From Leucobacter luti (GTDB taxonomy: Bacteria > Actinomycetota > Actinomycetes > Actinomycetales > Microbacteriaceae): a DNA stretch of 64,000 bases. Each line of letters begins with the position of its first letter. The stretch's first letter is position 1. Both the position numbers and the translations under genes were made by a program. Shown here piece by piece: positions 9,980 to 18,600 of the stretch. Under the pieces are notes generated by a model. It worked only from the letters and a program-made list of their open reading frames with translations. It was not told the origin of the DNA and did not search any database. Location: the NCBI RefSeq assembly GCF_004217175.1, contig NZ_SHKI01000002.1, forward strand, positions 673,000-736,999, written 5' to 3'.

Positions 9980-10903
9980 CTAGGCGTCGAGCGCGGTCAC
10001 CGCCGAGCGGATCGCGACCGCGAGCTGCCGCACCGCCGTTGAGGGCTGGCCGGTGGCCCCCTCCGTGGGGGCGGCGAGGAGCACGGAGCGCGCGAACGAC
10101 GGGTCCTCGATGGGGCGGAGCACGACGCCCGGGTGGCTCGGCCCCGTCGCGAGCTTGGCCACGAGACCAATCACCATGCGGGCCGCGATCATGCCGAGCA
10201 TGACCTGGAAATCGTCGGTGCGGATCGCGACCTCGAGCGTGTGGCCGGCGGCGGCGAACGCGTCGACCACGACGGCGTCCATCGGGTCGTCCTGCGTTGC
10301 TCCGAGGAGCCACCGCTCCGAGTGCAGCGTGAGGAGCGTGTCGAGGCTGATCGAAGTGTGGTGCGCGAGCGGGTGTTCCTCGGGGAGCGCGAGCAGGAGT
10401 GGATCCCGGAGCACCTCGGTGGTGGCGATGTCGGAGCGGAACGGGAGCTCCCGGCCGGGCACGGTGTAGACGAGCGCGGCATCGAGCTCGCGCTGGTTGA
10501 CGTCGGCGACGAGCGGGGCGACCTCCTCGAGTACGGCGTCGAGTTCGATATTGAGGTCGCTGAGCTGGCCGGCGACCGCGGGGAGCAGCTTCGCCGCCGC
10601 GGTGGGAAACGTGCCGAACCGCAGTCGCGTCTGTCCCATGTGGGTGAACTCGCGGGCATCGCGGAGGGCCCGGTCGCTGAGCGTGAGGATCTCCTGCGCC
10701 CGGTCGAGCACCAGGTGCCCCACCGGGGTGAGCGTGCTCCCGCGCGTGCTGCGCTCAAGGAGGGCACCGCCCACGAGCGCGTCGAGGTTGCGGAGGTGGT
10801 AGTCGACGGTCGGCTGGCTCCAGCCGAGGCTTCGGGCGGCCTGCGTCACCGAGCCGGTGCGGTGCACCGCGCGGAGCGCCTGAAGCTGGCGAAGATCGAT
10901 CAC
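9980..10903 (-). CDS. LysR-family transcriptional regulator
   Basis: 307-aa LysR-type regulator. Residues 1-60 are the winged helix-turn-helix (LRQLQALRAVHRTGSVTQAARSLGWSQ region), then a linker helix and the periplasmic-binding-protein-like effector domain. GTG 10903 is chosen as start because family members begin just before the 'LRQL' segment and a GGAATAGG element precedes it; a start at 10957 would add 18 unusual residues. It is divergent from the decarboxylase gene at 11025, and the short gap carries nested inverted repeats, the usual layout for a LysR protein controlling its neighbour and itself. Effector unknown; an amine or amino acid would fit. Confidence 0.88.
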   Translation of the reverse strand: MIDLRQLQALRAVHRTGSVTQAARSLGWSQPTVDYHLRNLDALVGGALLERSTRGSTLTPVGHLVLDRAQEILTLSDRALRDAREFTHMGQTRLRFGTFPTAAAKLLPAVAGQLSDLNIELDAVLEEVAPLVADVNQRELDAALVYTVPGRELPFRSDIATTEVLRDPLLLALPEEHPLAHHTSISLDTLLTLHSERWLLGATQDDPMDAVVVDAFAAAGHTLEVAIRTDDFQVMLGMIAARMVIGLVAKLATGPSHPGVVLRPIEDPSFARSVLLAAPTEGATGQPSTAVRQLAVAIRSAVTALDA

Positions 10904-10943
10904 CGGGTCACCTATTCCATATCGTATCAAGTGGGCGAAAAGC

Positions 10944-10992
10944 GAATCCCGCCACATACATTGTATGTGACGACAGAGGAAGGACGGGATTC
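10944..10992. promoter_or_regulatory. Nested inverted repeats in the LysR/decarboxylase gap
   Basis: Inner palindrome CACATACA-T-TGTATGTG at 10953-10969 (8-bp arms, 1-bp centre) contains the ATAC...GTAT dyad typical of LysR sites. Outer arms GAATCCCG (10944-10951) and CGGGATTC (10985-10992) enclose it. A second small dyad ATATCGTAT is close to the LysR start. Likely operator for the divergent pair. Confidence 0.6.
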
Positions 10993-11024
10993 ACTTGTGC
11001 GCGGTGCGGCCCCACCATAGAGAC

Positions 11025-12623
11025 ATGCTCTATGCCGATGCCGCGCCCACTGAAGTCGCGCACCTCGTTCACTCCGGTGCCGCCCCCGCGGCCGCAACCG
11101 ACCAGACTCCGGCCGAGCGGGCTGAACGCCTGCGCCGCCACGAGGCCACTCCGTACGCGGACGCGCTCGACCGCTACATTGCACGCACCCCCGTGCAGCT
11201 GATGGTGCCGGGCCACGGCGGCACCGACCTCGGCATCGCCGAGCGGCTCGCCGCGTTCCTGGGGGAGCGCGCCCTGCGGCTCGACATCCCCATGCTGCTG
11301 GAGGGCGTGGACCTTGAAGCGCACTCGCCCCTCGATGAGGCCCTCGATCTCGCGGCGGACGCGTGGGGCGCAAAGCGCACCTGGTTCCTCACGAACGGGG
11401 CGTCGCAGGCGAACCGGACCGCCGCGCTCGCCGCGCGCGGCCTGGGCGAACACGTACTCGCCCAGCGCAGCGCGCACTCGAGCTTCAGCGACGGCGTGCT
11501 CCTCGCCGGGATCACGCCGTCGTACGTGTTTCCCACGGTCGACGCCGCGCACGGCATGGCGCACGGCGTCTCGCCGGCGGCGCTCGACGAGGCGCTGACC
11601 GCCGCGGCGCGAGCGGGCCGCCCGGCCGCGGCCGTCTACATCATCTCGCCGAGCTACTTCGGGTCGGTCTCCGACGTGCGCGGTCTCGCCGACGTAGCCC
11701 ACGCCCACGGCGCCCCGCTGATTGTCGACGGCGCGTGGGGTCCGCACTTCGGGTTCCACCCCGAGCTGCCGGAATCGCCCGCGCGCCTCGGCGCCGACCT
11801 CGTCATTTCGAGCACGCACAAGCTGGCCGGCTCGCTCACCCAGTCGGCGATGCTGCACCTGGGGCACGGCCCGCTCGCGGCGAAGCTCGAGCCGTTCGTG
11901 GAGCGCGCGTTCGGCATGACCTCGTCCACCTCAACGAGCGCGATTCTGCGCGCATCGCTCGACATCGCCCGGTCGGCCCTCGTCACGGGCGAGGACGCGA
12001 TCGGCCGGTCGATCGAGGTGGCCCAGCACTTCCGCGAGCTGCTGCGCGCAGACCCGCGCTTCGACGTGGTGAGCGACCACTTTGATCGCTTCCCCGACAT
12101 CGTCGAGACCGACCTGCTGCGCGTGCCGATCGACGTGTCAGCGACCGGCGTGAGCGGGCACTGGCTGCGCAACCGCCTGATCGAGGAAGACGCGCTCTAC
12201 TTCGAGATGTCCACGGCCACCTCGCTCGTCGCCGTGATCGGTGCCGGCAAGACGCCCGACGTGGCGGCGGTGCTCAGCGCACTCATTGCCGCGGTCGACT
12301 CCGAGGCCGCCGCTGTGGAGCGCGCCGCGAACGCGGACGCCACCGACTTCCCGCCCCTGCCCGCGCCCGGCACGCAGCGGCTCACCCCGCGCGGGGGCTT
12401 CTTCGGCGAGACGGAGCTTGTGCCCGCGGCGGCGGCCGTGGGCCGCGTCTCCGCCGACACGCTCGCCGCGTATCCGCCCGGGATCCCGAACGTGATGCCC
12501 GGCGAGGAGATCACCGCCGAGGCGGTCGCGTTCCTCCACGCCGTCGCCGCATCGCCCACCGGGTACGTGCGCGGTGCGGTGGACACCGGAGTCACGCAGT
12601 TCCGCGTGGTCCGGCAGCCGTAG
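11025..12623 (+). CDS. Orn/Lys/Arg-type PLP-dependent decarboxylase
   Basis: 532-aa fold-type I PLP enzyme of the basic amino acid decarboxylase family (ornithine, lysine or arginine decarboxylase), making a polyamine or diamine and consuming a proton. The PLP lysine is in the SSTHKLAGSLTQ motif; the upstream MVPGHGG and TNGASQANR segments and the VDGAWGPHFGFH stretch with the PLP-binding Asp are family signatures. Length matches the short Gram-positive branch that lacks the N-terminal wing domain. ATG 11025 is used; an in-frame TTG at 10995, about 10 nt after AGAGGAAGGA, is an alternative start. The next gene is an amino acid permease, so uptake plus decarboxylation is likely. Substrate cannot be assigned. 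Confidence 0.85.
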   Translation: MLYADAAPTEVAHLVHSGAAPAAATDQTPAERAERLRRHEATPYADALDRYIARTPVQLMVPGHGGTDLGIAERLAAFLGERALRLDIPMLLEGVDLEAHSPLDEALDLAADAWGAKRTWFLTNGASQANRTAALAARGLGEHVLAQRSAHSSFSDGVLLAGITPSYVFPTVDAAHGMAHGVSPAALDEALTAAARAGRPAAAVYIISPSYFGSVSDVRGLADVAHAHGAPLIVDGAWGPHFGFHPELPESPARLGADLVISSTHKLAGSLTQSAMLHLGHGPLAAKLEPFVERAFGMTSSTSTSAILRASLDIARSALVTGEDAIGRSIEVAQHFRELLRADPRFDVVSDHFDRFPDIVETDLLRVPIDVSATGVSGHWLRNRLIEEDALYFEMSTATSLVAVIGAGKTPDVAAVLSALIAAVDSEAAAVERAANADATDFPPLPAPGTQRLTPRGGFFGETELVPAAAAVGRVSADTLAAYPPGIPNVMPGEEITAEAVAFLHAVAASPTGYVRGAVDTGVTQFRVVRQP

Positions 12624-12638
12624 CCACGGCACTTACGC

Positions 12639-12671
12639 TTCCCGGCGCTGCAATTTCGCGGCGCCGGGGAA
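12639..12671 (+). terminator. Hairpin after decarboxylase gene
   Basis: TTCCCGGCGC (12639-12648) pairs with GCGCCGGGGAA (12661-12671) with a single bulged G; 12-nt loop, 15 bp after the stop. No T-run. Confidence 0.45.
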
Positions 12672-12810
12672 CCCGGGGCGCGCGCAGTGACAGGCTGTGC
12701 CGCGCCTGATCCGGAGCCCCGGATCTCCGCGGCCCGACCCCCGGGACCGCGGATCACCCCAGCGAGGCCCTCCAGCCCGCACGACAATGAAGTCCGGAGA
12801 ACGACTAAAA

Positions 12811-14379
12811 ATGACGAGCACACTGAGACAGCAGCTCTTCCGAGTGAAGCCGGTACCGCGCGATGGGGGCGAATCTGGCAGCCAGCTCAAGCGCAGCATT
12901 GGGCTGTTCCCGCTGACAATGATCGGTGTCGGTGGCACGATCGGCACCGGTATCTTCTTCATCCTCTCCGAGGCCGTGCCCATCGCGGGCCCGGCCGTCC
13001 TGTGGTCCTTCGTGATCGCCGGGCTCGTGGCCGGCCTCTCGGTGCTCTGCTACGCGGAACTCGCGAGCAGCGTCCCCGTCTCGGGGTCCTCGTACTCGTA
13101 CGCATACAGCACGCTGGGGGAGCTGCCCGCGATGGGGGTGGCGGCGTGCTTGCTGCTTGAGTATGGGGTGTCCACCGCGGCGGTCGCGGTCGGCTGGTCA
13201 CAGTACGTGAACCAGCTCGTGACGAACCTGTTCGGCTGGGAGCTGCCGCACGCGCTGCTCTACGCCCCCGAGGAGGGCGGGTTTATCAACCTGCCCGCCG
13301 TGATCCTCATCGGGCTGTGCTGCCTGCTGCTGATCCGCGGCACCTCGGAGTCGGTGGTCGCAAACACGATCATGGTGCTCATCAAGATCGCTGTGCTGCT
13401 GTTCTTCGTCGCGGTCGGCATCACCGGGTGGAACGCGGATCACTTCGCAAACTTCGCGCCGTTCGGGTTCACCGGCATCATGACGGGCGCCGGAATCATC
13501 TTCTTCTCGTTCGTGGGGCTCGACGCGGTGGCCACGGCGGGCGACGAGGCGAAGAACCCGCGCCGCAACCTGCCGATCGCGCTGATCTCGGCGCTCATTA
13601 TCGTGACCGCGGTCTACGTGCTCGTCGCGGTGACGGCGCTCGGTGCGCAGTCCGCCGGGGAATTCGAGGGGCAGAGCGCGGGACTCTCCGCGATCCTGCA
13701 GAACATCGTGGGGGCCACGTGGCCCGGTACGATCGTCGCCGCCGGAGCCGTGATCTCGATCTTCAGCGTCACCCTCGTGGTGCTGTACGGGCAGACGCGA
13801 ATCCTGTTCGCGATGTCGCGCGACGGCATGGCGCCGAAGATCTTCAAGAAGGTCAACCCGCGCACCATGACCCCCGTCGCGAACACCATCATCGTGTCGG
13901 TGGTGGTGGCGATCCTCGCCGGCGTGCTGCCCATTAACTTCCTCGCGGAGATGACGTCGATCGGCACGCTCGCCGCGTTCCTCGTTGTCTCGATCGCCGT
14001 CATGGTGCTCCGCCGCCGCGAGCCGGATCTCGATCGCAAGTTCCGCGTGCCGTTCTACCCCGTGGTGCCGATCCTCTCGATCATCGGCTGCCTGTGGATC
14101 ATCAAGGACCTGCGCCCGGTCACGATTATCGTGTTTGCGATCTGGACCGCCCTCGTGCTCGTCTGGTACTACTTCACGGGCCGCAAGAACTCGGTGCTCG
14201 GCCACCAAATCGACACGGGCATGATCGTGCTCACCGGCCCGGGGAAGTACCGCTTCGTGAGCGAGGAGAGCGAAGCCGACGACGCGGACGCCGCGGCGCT
14301 TAACGGTGCCGGATCGGGCTCGGGTGCCGGATCGGGATCCGGATCGGGATCTGCCGACCGGGGCGACGGGAACCGCTGA
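12811..14379 (+). CDS. APC-family amino acid permease (cationic amino acid transporter type)
   Basis: 522-aa cytoplasmic membrane amino acid/proton or exchange transporter with about 12 hydrophobic segments. The first helix carries the APC signature GGTIGTGIFF (about residues 38-47), and FFSFVGLDAVATAGDEAKNPRR in the middle is the CAT-subfamily motif, pointing to lysine, arginine or ornithine. ATG 12811 is chosen (GGAG at 12796-12799); ATG 12787 and further upstream in-frame starts lack a site. The C-terminus ends in a Gly-Ser repeat from residue 499. The stop overlaps the ATG of the next gene by 1 bp. Together with the upstream decarboxylase this may form an amino-acid uptake/decarboxylation unit. 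Confidence 0.9.
   Translation: MTSTLRQQLFRVKPVPRDGGESGSQLKRSIGLFPLTMIGVGGTIGTGIFFILSEAVPIAGPAVLWSFVIAGLVAGLSVLCYAELASSVPVSGSSYSYAYSTLGELPAMGVAACLLLEYGVSTAAVAVGWSQYVNQLVTNLFGWELPHALLYAPEEGGFINLPAVILIGLCCLLLIRGTSESVVANTIMVLIKIAVLLFFVAVGITGWNADHFANFAPFGFTGIMTGAGIIFFSFVGLDAVATAGDEAKNPRRNLPIALISALIIVTAVYVLVAVTALGAQSAGEFEGQSAGLSAILQNIVGATWPGTIVAAGAVISIFSVTLVVLYGQTRILFAMSRDGMAPKIFKKVNPRTMTPVANTIIVSVVVAILAGVLPINFLAEMTSIGTLAAFLVVSIAVMVLRRREPDLDRKFRVPFYPVVPILSIIGCLWIIKDLRPVTIIVFAIWTALVLVWYYFTGRKNSVLGHQIDTGMIVLTGPGKYRFVSEESEADDADAAALNGAGSGSGAGSGSGSGSADRGDGNR
14305..14352. repeat. Gly-Ser-coding hexamer repeat at the permease 3' end
   Basis: Imperfect GGATCG/GGCTCG/GGTGCC hexamers encode a (Gly-Ser/Ala)n tail of the permease, in frame, so slippage by units of 6 changes the tail length only. 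Confidence 0.7.
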
Positions 14380-15368
14380 TGACGATCGTCGTCGGCGTCG
14401 CCCCGAGCCACTGCTCCACGGCAGCGGTCAATCTCGGCGTGCTGCTCGCGCGCTCGTACTCGCGCGACCTCGTACTCGCTGCGGTCACCTCGGCGGGGTG
14501 GCCCGGCGGGGGCGGAGGTGTGGACGGGGAGTATCAGCGCTTCCTCGCCGCGAGCGCCCGTGACGCGCTCGCCGCGGCGAGCGCGCTGGTGCCGGACGAT
14601 GTGCGCGTGCGCACGGTGGTACACGCGTCCTCCGGCGCGCGCCGTGGGCTGCTCGAGGTCTGCGCGGCCGAGTCCGCGATCCGGCTGGTCGTTGGATCTG
14701 CGGGAGACCACGTCGGTGCGGCGCACGCCGCGGAGACGGTCGCCCACCCGGTAGCGCCCGGTGCGCACCGTGCGCGGGGCATCGAGCTCGGTTCGGTGAG
14801 CCTGGGCTTGCTGCAGAGCGCCGAGCTCCCGGTCGCCATCGCCCCGCACGGGTTTACCGCGGCACCGGGGGCCCGGCTTGAGCGGGTCACCGCCGCGTAC
14901 AGCGGCTCGGAGACCTCCGCGGAGCTGGTGCTCGGGGCGGCCGCGGTGGCGGCGGACGCGGGCGCCGCGATCCGGATCGCCTCCTTCCACACGCGCCCGC
15001 GCGGGCTCCTGGGCGCCGCGATCGGGTTCAACGCCGAGGCGGAGGTCATCGCCGCGTGGGAGGCCGAGATCCGCGACCGGGCCGAGGCGCTCCTGAACGA
15101 GATCCGCGGCTTCGCAACCCCGCCGGCGCAGGCCGACGTGGCGCTCGGGGCCGGCGCCGACTGGGAGGCCGCGCTGCGCGCAATTCCCTGGGGTGACGCG
15201 GAGGTGCTGCTCGTCGGGTCGAGCAGCATCGGTGCGCTCGCGCGCATCTCGCTCGGCTCGCACGCGGCGAAGATTCTGCGCCACGCCCCAGTTCCCGTGG
15301 TGATGGTGCCGCGGCGTGCAACAGAGGAGTACGCGGAGCGGGCGCTGGAGCAACTCGGCGCCTCGTAG
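14379..15368 (+). CDS. Tandem-domain universal stress protein
   Basis: 329-aa protein with two UspA-like alpha/beta domains. The first begins at the N-terminal MTIVVGVAPS strand; the second ends with the nucleotide-binding pattern Gly-x2-Gly-x9-Gly-Ser in GSSSIGALARISLGSHA (about residues 287-303) followed by the HAPVPVVMVP strand, indicating ATP binding in the C-terminal domain. The first domain shows a poorer version of this motif. The start ATG overlaps the permease stop by 1 bp (TGATG), so translation is coupled. USP domains often accompany APC permeases as regulatory partners; a similar role here is inference. Confidence 0.85.
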   Translation: MTIVVGVAPSHCSTAAVNLGVLLARSYSRDLVLAAVTSAGWPGGGGGVDGEYQRFLAASARDALAAASALVPDDVRVRTVVHASSGARRGLLEVCAAESAIRLVVGSAGDHVGAAHAAETVAHPVAPGAHRARGIELGSVSLGLLQSAELPVAIAPHGFTAAPGARLERVTAAYSGSETSAELVLGAAAVAADAGAAIRIASFHTRPRGLLGAAIGFNAEAEVIAAWEAEIRDRAEALLNEIRGFATPPAQADVALGAGADWEAALRAIPWGDAEVLLVGSSSIGALARISLGSHAAKILRHAPVPVVMVPRRATEEYAERALEQLGAS

Positions 15369-15430
15369 CCGCGCGGTACTTCCGCGTGAGCGCCGCGTCC
15401 GTCGCTCACAGGCCGCAGTTTTCCACAGAT

Positions 15431-15466
15431 GCCGGCCGCGCCCCCACATCCGGGTGCGCGGCTGGC
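15431..15466 (+). terminator. Hairpin downstream of the universal stress gene
   Basis: 11-bp stem (15431-15441 with 15456-15466, one G-T pair), 62 bp after the stop and 12 bp before the next start. It may end the permease operon or shape the leader of the next gene; no T-run. Confidence 0.4.
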
Positions 15467-15478
15467 ACCGTGGACGGT

Positions 15479-15934
15479 ATGACCCACACGATTCCTTCAC
15501 GCGACCCCGAGCAGCGCTTCGACACCGTCGAGCAGATCGAACGGCTCCTCGACCCCCTGCTCGGCCGGGCGAGCCAGCGCCAGTTCTGGGTGCTCCTGTT
15601 TGACGCCGAGCGCCGCCTCCTCGATCCGATCATGCCGTTCGAGGGGGTTCCGAGCGACCCGGACGAGCTCAGCGACACGAGCGACCTGGGGCGCGTGCCG
15701 TTCGCCACGGTGCTGCGCCACCGCATCGCGTGGCTCGCCACCACGGTGGGTGCCGACTCGTGGGTGGGGGTGATCGAGCGGGTCGGCGCTGAACGATTCA
15801 CCCCCGCCGACTGCGCGTGGGCGCGCAGCATGGCGGCACCGGGAGCGCCCGGGATCGGGGCGCCGCCGGTTCGTGCACAGTTCGTGCTCCACGATTCGGG
15901 GGTGCGGCAGCTCACCGCGGATGACTACCTCTGA
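15479..15934 (+). CDS. Conserved-looking hypothetical protein, 151 aa
   Basis: I do not recognise this gene with confidence. The product is an acidic soluble alpha/beta protein with no signal peptide or membrane segment. The central part has a strand-rich FWVLLFD stretch near residue 41 and a Trp-Val-Gly-Val-Ile strand near residue 98, reminiscent of small RadC/JAB-like or DNA-repair-associated actinobacterial proteins, but the JAMM metal motif is absent. Codon use matches its neighbours. ATG 15479 is used; GTG 15470 is in frame. It stands alone between the permease operon and the tRNA gene. Confidence 0.6.
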   Translation: MTHTIPSRDPEQRFDTVEQIERLLDPLLGRASQRQFWVLLFDAERRLLDPIMPFEGVPSDPDELSDTSDLGRVPFATVLRHRIAWLATTVGADSWVGVIERVGAERFTPADCAWARSMAAPGAPGIGAPPVRAQFVLHDSGVRQLTADDYL

Positions 15935-15976
15935 GCCGCGGCGGCTCGCCCGGGATCCCGGTGGTCCGGCCCGGTT

Positions 15977-16005
15977 TTGAGTTCCGGTACTCGACCGGGT
16001 AAAGT
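15977..16005 (+). promoter_or_regulatory. Sigma-70 type promoter for tRNA-Gln
   Basis: -35 TTGAGT at 15977-15982, exactly 17 bp, then -10 TAAAGT at 16000-16005. The tRNA 5' end lies 42 bp downstream, leaving a short leader. It is one of the best promoter matches in the window. Confidence 0.7.
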
Positions 16006-16047
16006 AATCTCTTGGTGCGGGGCTCGAAAGGGTCCGAATCCAGCCAT

Positions 16048-16122
16048 TGGGATATGGTGTAATTGGCAACACTACGGTTTCTGGTACCGTCATTCTAGGT
16101 TCGAGTCCTGGTATCCCAGCCA
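16048..16122 (+). tRNA. tRNA-Gln (anticodon CTG)
   Basis: Full cloverleaf: acceptor stem TGGGATA/TATCCCA (16048-16054 with 16112-16118), D stem GTGT/ACAC, anticodon stem ACGGT/ACCGT around loop TTCTGGT with anticodon CTG at 16081-16083, T arm CTAGG/CCTGG around TTCGAGT. Discriminator G at 16119 and an encoded CCA at 16120-16122. The body is 72 nt. It decodes CAG, the dominant glutamine codon in this GC-rich genome. Confidence 0.97.
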
Positions 16123-16123
16123 T

Positions 16124-16159
16124 ACAGCCCCTGAGCTTCTTCGGAAGCTCAGGGGCTGT
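16124..16159 (+). terminator. Strong UUCG hairpin after tRNA-Gln
   Basis: Perfect 16-bp stem (16124-16139 with 16144-16159) closed by C and G around the stable tetraloop TTCG. It begins one base after the CCA end. It also overlaps the last codons and stop (16149-16151) of the convergent monooxygenase gene, so it may act for both strands. Confidence 0.85.
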
Positions 16160-18551
16160 TGCGTTGGCGGGGCGCTGGGTGCGGCGCAGTATCGTGCGCT
16201 CGTGCTGCGCGATAGCGCTCGAGCCCGGGGCGGCCGAGGCGGCTGGCCCAGTCGCTCACACGGGGAAGTGCGCCGGGGGTGAGCATTGCCAGGCGCGCCA
16301 GGAGCCCGTCGACCCGCTGCGGGTACAGCTCGGGGCGCGGCCGGCGGAGTGCGCGCAGCACGGTCGCGGCCACGGCGTCTGGCTGCTGCGGCGGCGTGAT
16401 GAACTGGGAGGGCTCGGCGCCAAGCTCGGCTTCGCGCGCCAGCATCGGGGTGTCGATCGCCGACGGCTGCACCACGCTCACCCCCACGTGGTACTTCCGG
16501 AGCGCGAGGGCGAGTGAGAGCGCCGCTCCGCGGAGGCCAAACTTGCTTGCCGCGTAGACCGGGTCGCTCCCCATCGCGATCACGCCGCCCAGCGAGCCGA
16601 TGAACACGACCCGCGGCTGCGGCGACCGGGTGAGCGTGGGGAGCACCCCGCGCAGCAGCTGGAGCGGGGCCGTGAGGTTCACGCGGAGCTCGCGCGCCAG
16701 CTCGGCATCGCTGCGGTCGCCGAACTCACCACCGACCGACATACCGGCATTGCTGATGAGCGCGTCCACCCGGGGCAGCGCTGCAACATCGTGCGCGAGA
16801 CGCGCCGCGCCGCCCTCGTCGCCGAGGTCGGCACCCGCGAGGGCGAGGTGCTCCTGGCCGGCGTCGCGGGGGAGCGCCGCGAGTAGGGCGGCGAGGCGAT
16901 CACCGTCGAGGTCTGCGGCCACAATCGTGGCGCCGAGAGCCGCCGCCTGGTGCGCGATCCGCGACCCGAGGCCGCCGGTTGCCCCGGTGATCACGATCGT
17001 CGCGGCCGCAAAATCGAAGGCCGGCGGCCGCTCGGGCGGACGCGTGCGGGCACCCGGGCCCGGGGTGCCCGGGGTCCCCGGGGGCCGTGCGCCAGGGCCC
17101 CGCGCGCCGGGCGCACGCGCGGGGCGGGCCGGGCGGGCCGGCGGCGAGCCAGGGCGCCGCCAGCCCATGTCCGTGATCGTGCGCCGCACGGCGCGAGTAA
17201 ACGCCTCGGCATCGATGTAGCCGTGGTGCCGCGGCGAATCGGTGAGCGTGAGCCTCCCGGTCAGGTCTGGGTGGTGGTCGGTGATGCGGCGGGCGAAGCG
17301 CCGCGCCGCCTCGGGGTCGCGTGCGCCGTCGGCGAGGTGCTGGGCGATGAGCGACGCGGCGAGGTCGAACAGCGGAAAGCCGCCCGCGTTGCTCTCGCCG
17401 AGCCCGATCGCTGAGAGGCCGGGGTGTCGACGGGAGAACGTGCCCAGGTACAGCTCGTCCTCGCCCACGCCGGAGATGAGCTCCTCCGCGTAGGGCACGC
17501 TGGGCGCGTACCCGGTTGCGGCGATCAGCGCGTCGAAGGTGTCGCGAACTCCGTCGGTGAACTCGACGGTGCGACCGGTAATCCGGGCGATGTCGGGGCG
17601 GGCAACCACCTCGCCCCGCCCCAGTGCCTGGAGCACCCGGGTGCCGATGATCGGGTGTGAGTCCTGGACGTGGTGATCCGGTCGCTGGAGCCCGTATTTC
17701 CGGAGATCTCCCACCACCACGCGGAGTGTGAGCTCGGAGAGGGCGCGCCGGAGCCGGCGGGGCAGCCACTCGGTCCCGGCGTCGAGCGTGTCGCTCGGGA
17801 CCCCGCCGATGTACTTGGGTACGAACCAGTACCCGCGGCGCACGCTGATCGCGCAGCCCGCCGCAACCGGGCCAATGTCAGCGGCGATGTCGCAGCCGGA
17901 GTTTCCAGCGCCCACGATCAGCACGCGCTTCCCCGCGAAACGCTCGGGCTCGCGGTAGTCCCGCGCCGGGATTACCTCACCCGCGAACGAGCGGAGCGAG
18001 TCGGGGATCCGCGGCTGCCACTGCGCGCCGCTCGCGCAGATCACCGCGCGATACCGGGTCTGCGCGGCCGGCCCGGCACCTGCCGCTGGAGAGGTGGTGA
18101 CGAGCCAGCCGCCCCCGTCGGCGGGCTCCACGCGGTCGACGGTGGTGCCAAACTCGATGCGGTCGTGCAGCCCCTCGGCGTGCGCAAAGGCTTCGCAATA
18201 CGCGAGGATCTGTCGATGATCGGGATAGTCCGGGTAGTCGCTCGGCATGGCAAAGCCGGTGAACGCCGACAGCGTCTTACTCGAGATGAACCGGGCTGAC
18301 TCGTACATCGGACCGCCGGGGCGGTCGATGTCCCAGATCCCGCCCACCCGATCGTGCTGCTCGAACTGGTGGTACGGCACCCCGTGCTCCCGGAGCGCGC
18401 GCGCCGCCGCCAGCCCGGCCGGCCCGGCGCCGACGATGCAGACCGGCTCGGGGGAGCCGGAGAGCTTGGACGGGCCGGGAGTACCAGAGAGATCGGAGGG
18501 GCCGAGGCCTCGCTCGGTGGTGGTCAGACGGTCAGCGTCCGCACGGCGCAT
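16149..18551 (-). CDS. Flavin-containing monooxygenase fused to short-chain dehydrogenase
   Basis: 800-aa two-domain oxidoreductase. Residues about 35-470 form an FAD/NADPH flavin monooxygenase: GAGPAG at 41-46 binds FAD, GAGNSG at 214-219 binds NADPH. The motif between them (FxGxxxHxxxY in class B monooxygenases) reads F189-A-G...Y199 with Pro195 in place of the His. A Pro/Arg/Gly linker of about 40 residues leads to an SDR domain from about 515: TGATGGLG cofactor motif, NAG, and Ser plus Tyr-x3-Lys (YAASK, about 667). The enzyme may oxidise a ketone or alcohol in two steps; substrate unknown. Start ATG 18551 has AAAGGAGG 8 nt upstream. It is divergent from an AraC regulator 49 bp away. Confidence 0.87.
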   Translation of the reverse strand: MRRADADRLTTTERGLGPSDLSGTPGPSKLSGSPEPVCIVGAGPAGLAAARALREHGVPYHQFEQHDRVGGIWDIDRPGGPMYESARFISSKTLSAFTGFAMPSDYPDYPDHRQILAYCEAFAHAEGLHDRIEFGTTVDRVEPADGGGWLVTTSPAAGAGPAAQTRYRAVICASGAQWQPRIPDSLRSFAGEVIPARDYREPERFAGKRVLIVGAGNSGCDIAADIGPVAAGCAISVRRGYWFVPKYIGGVPSDTLDAGTEWLPRRLRRALSELTLRVVVGDLRKYGLQRPDHHVQDSHPIIGTRVLQALGRGEVVARPDIARITGRTVEFTDGVRDTFDALIAATGYAPSVPYAEELISGVGEDELYLGTFSRRHPGLSAIGLGESNAGGFPLFDLAASLIAQHLADGARDPEAARRFARRITDHHPDLTGRLTLTDSPRHHGYIDAEAFTRAVRRTITDMGWRRPGSPPARPARPARAPGARGPGARPPGTPGTPGPGARTRPPERPPAFDFAAATIVITGATGGLGSRIAHQAAALGATIVAADLDGDRLAALLAALPRDAGQEHLALAGADLGDEGGAARLAHDVAALPRVDALISNAGMSVGGEFGDRSDAELARELRVNLTAPLQLLRGVLPTLTRSPQPRVVFIGSLGGVIAMGSDPVYAASKFGLRGAALSLALALRKYHVGVSVVQPSAIDTPMLAREAELGAEPSQFITPPQQPDAVAATVLRALRRPRPELYPQRVDGLLARLAMLTPGALPRVSDWASRLGRPGLERYRAARAHDTAPHPAPRQRNSP

Positions 18552-18600
18552 GATTGTAGCCTCCTTTGGGGGTGCACTTCCGAGAATGAAGGAGTCCACC

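Noticed and set aside
12624..12810. Possible riboswitch before the amino acid permease
   Set aside because: Only GC-rich hairpins are seen; no conserved core of a known riboswitch class can be made out.
15419..15428. TTTTCCACA, similar to a DnaA box
   Set aside because: Single copy with no dnaA or dnaN gene or other boxes nearby.
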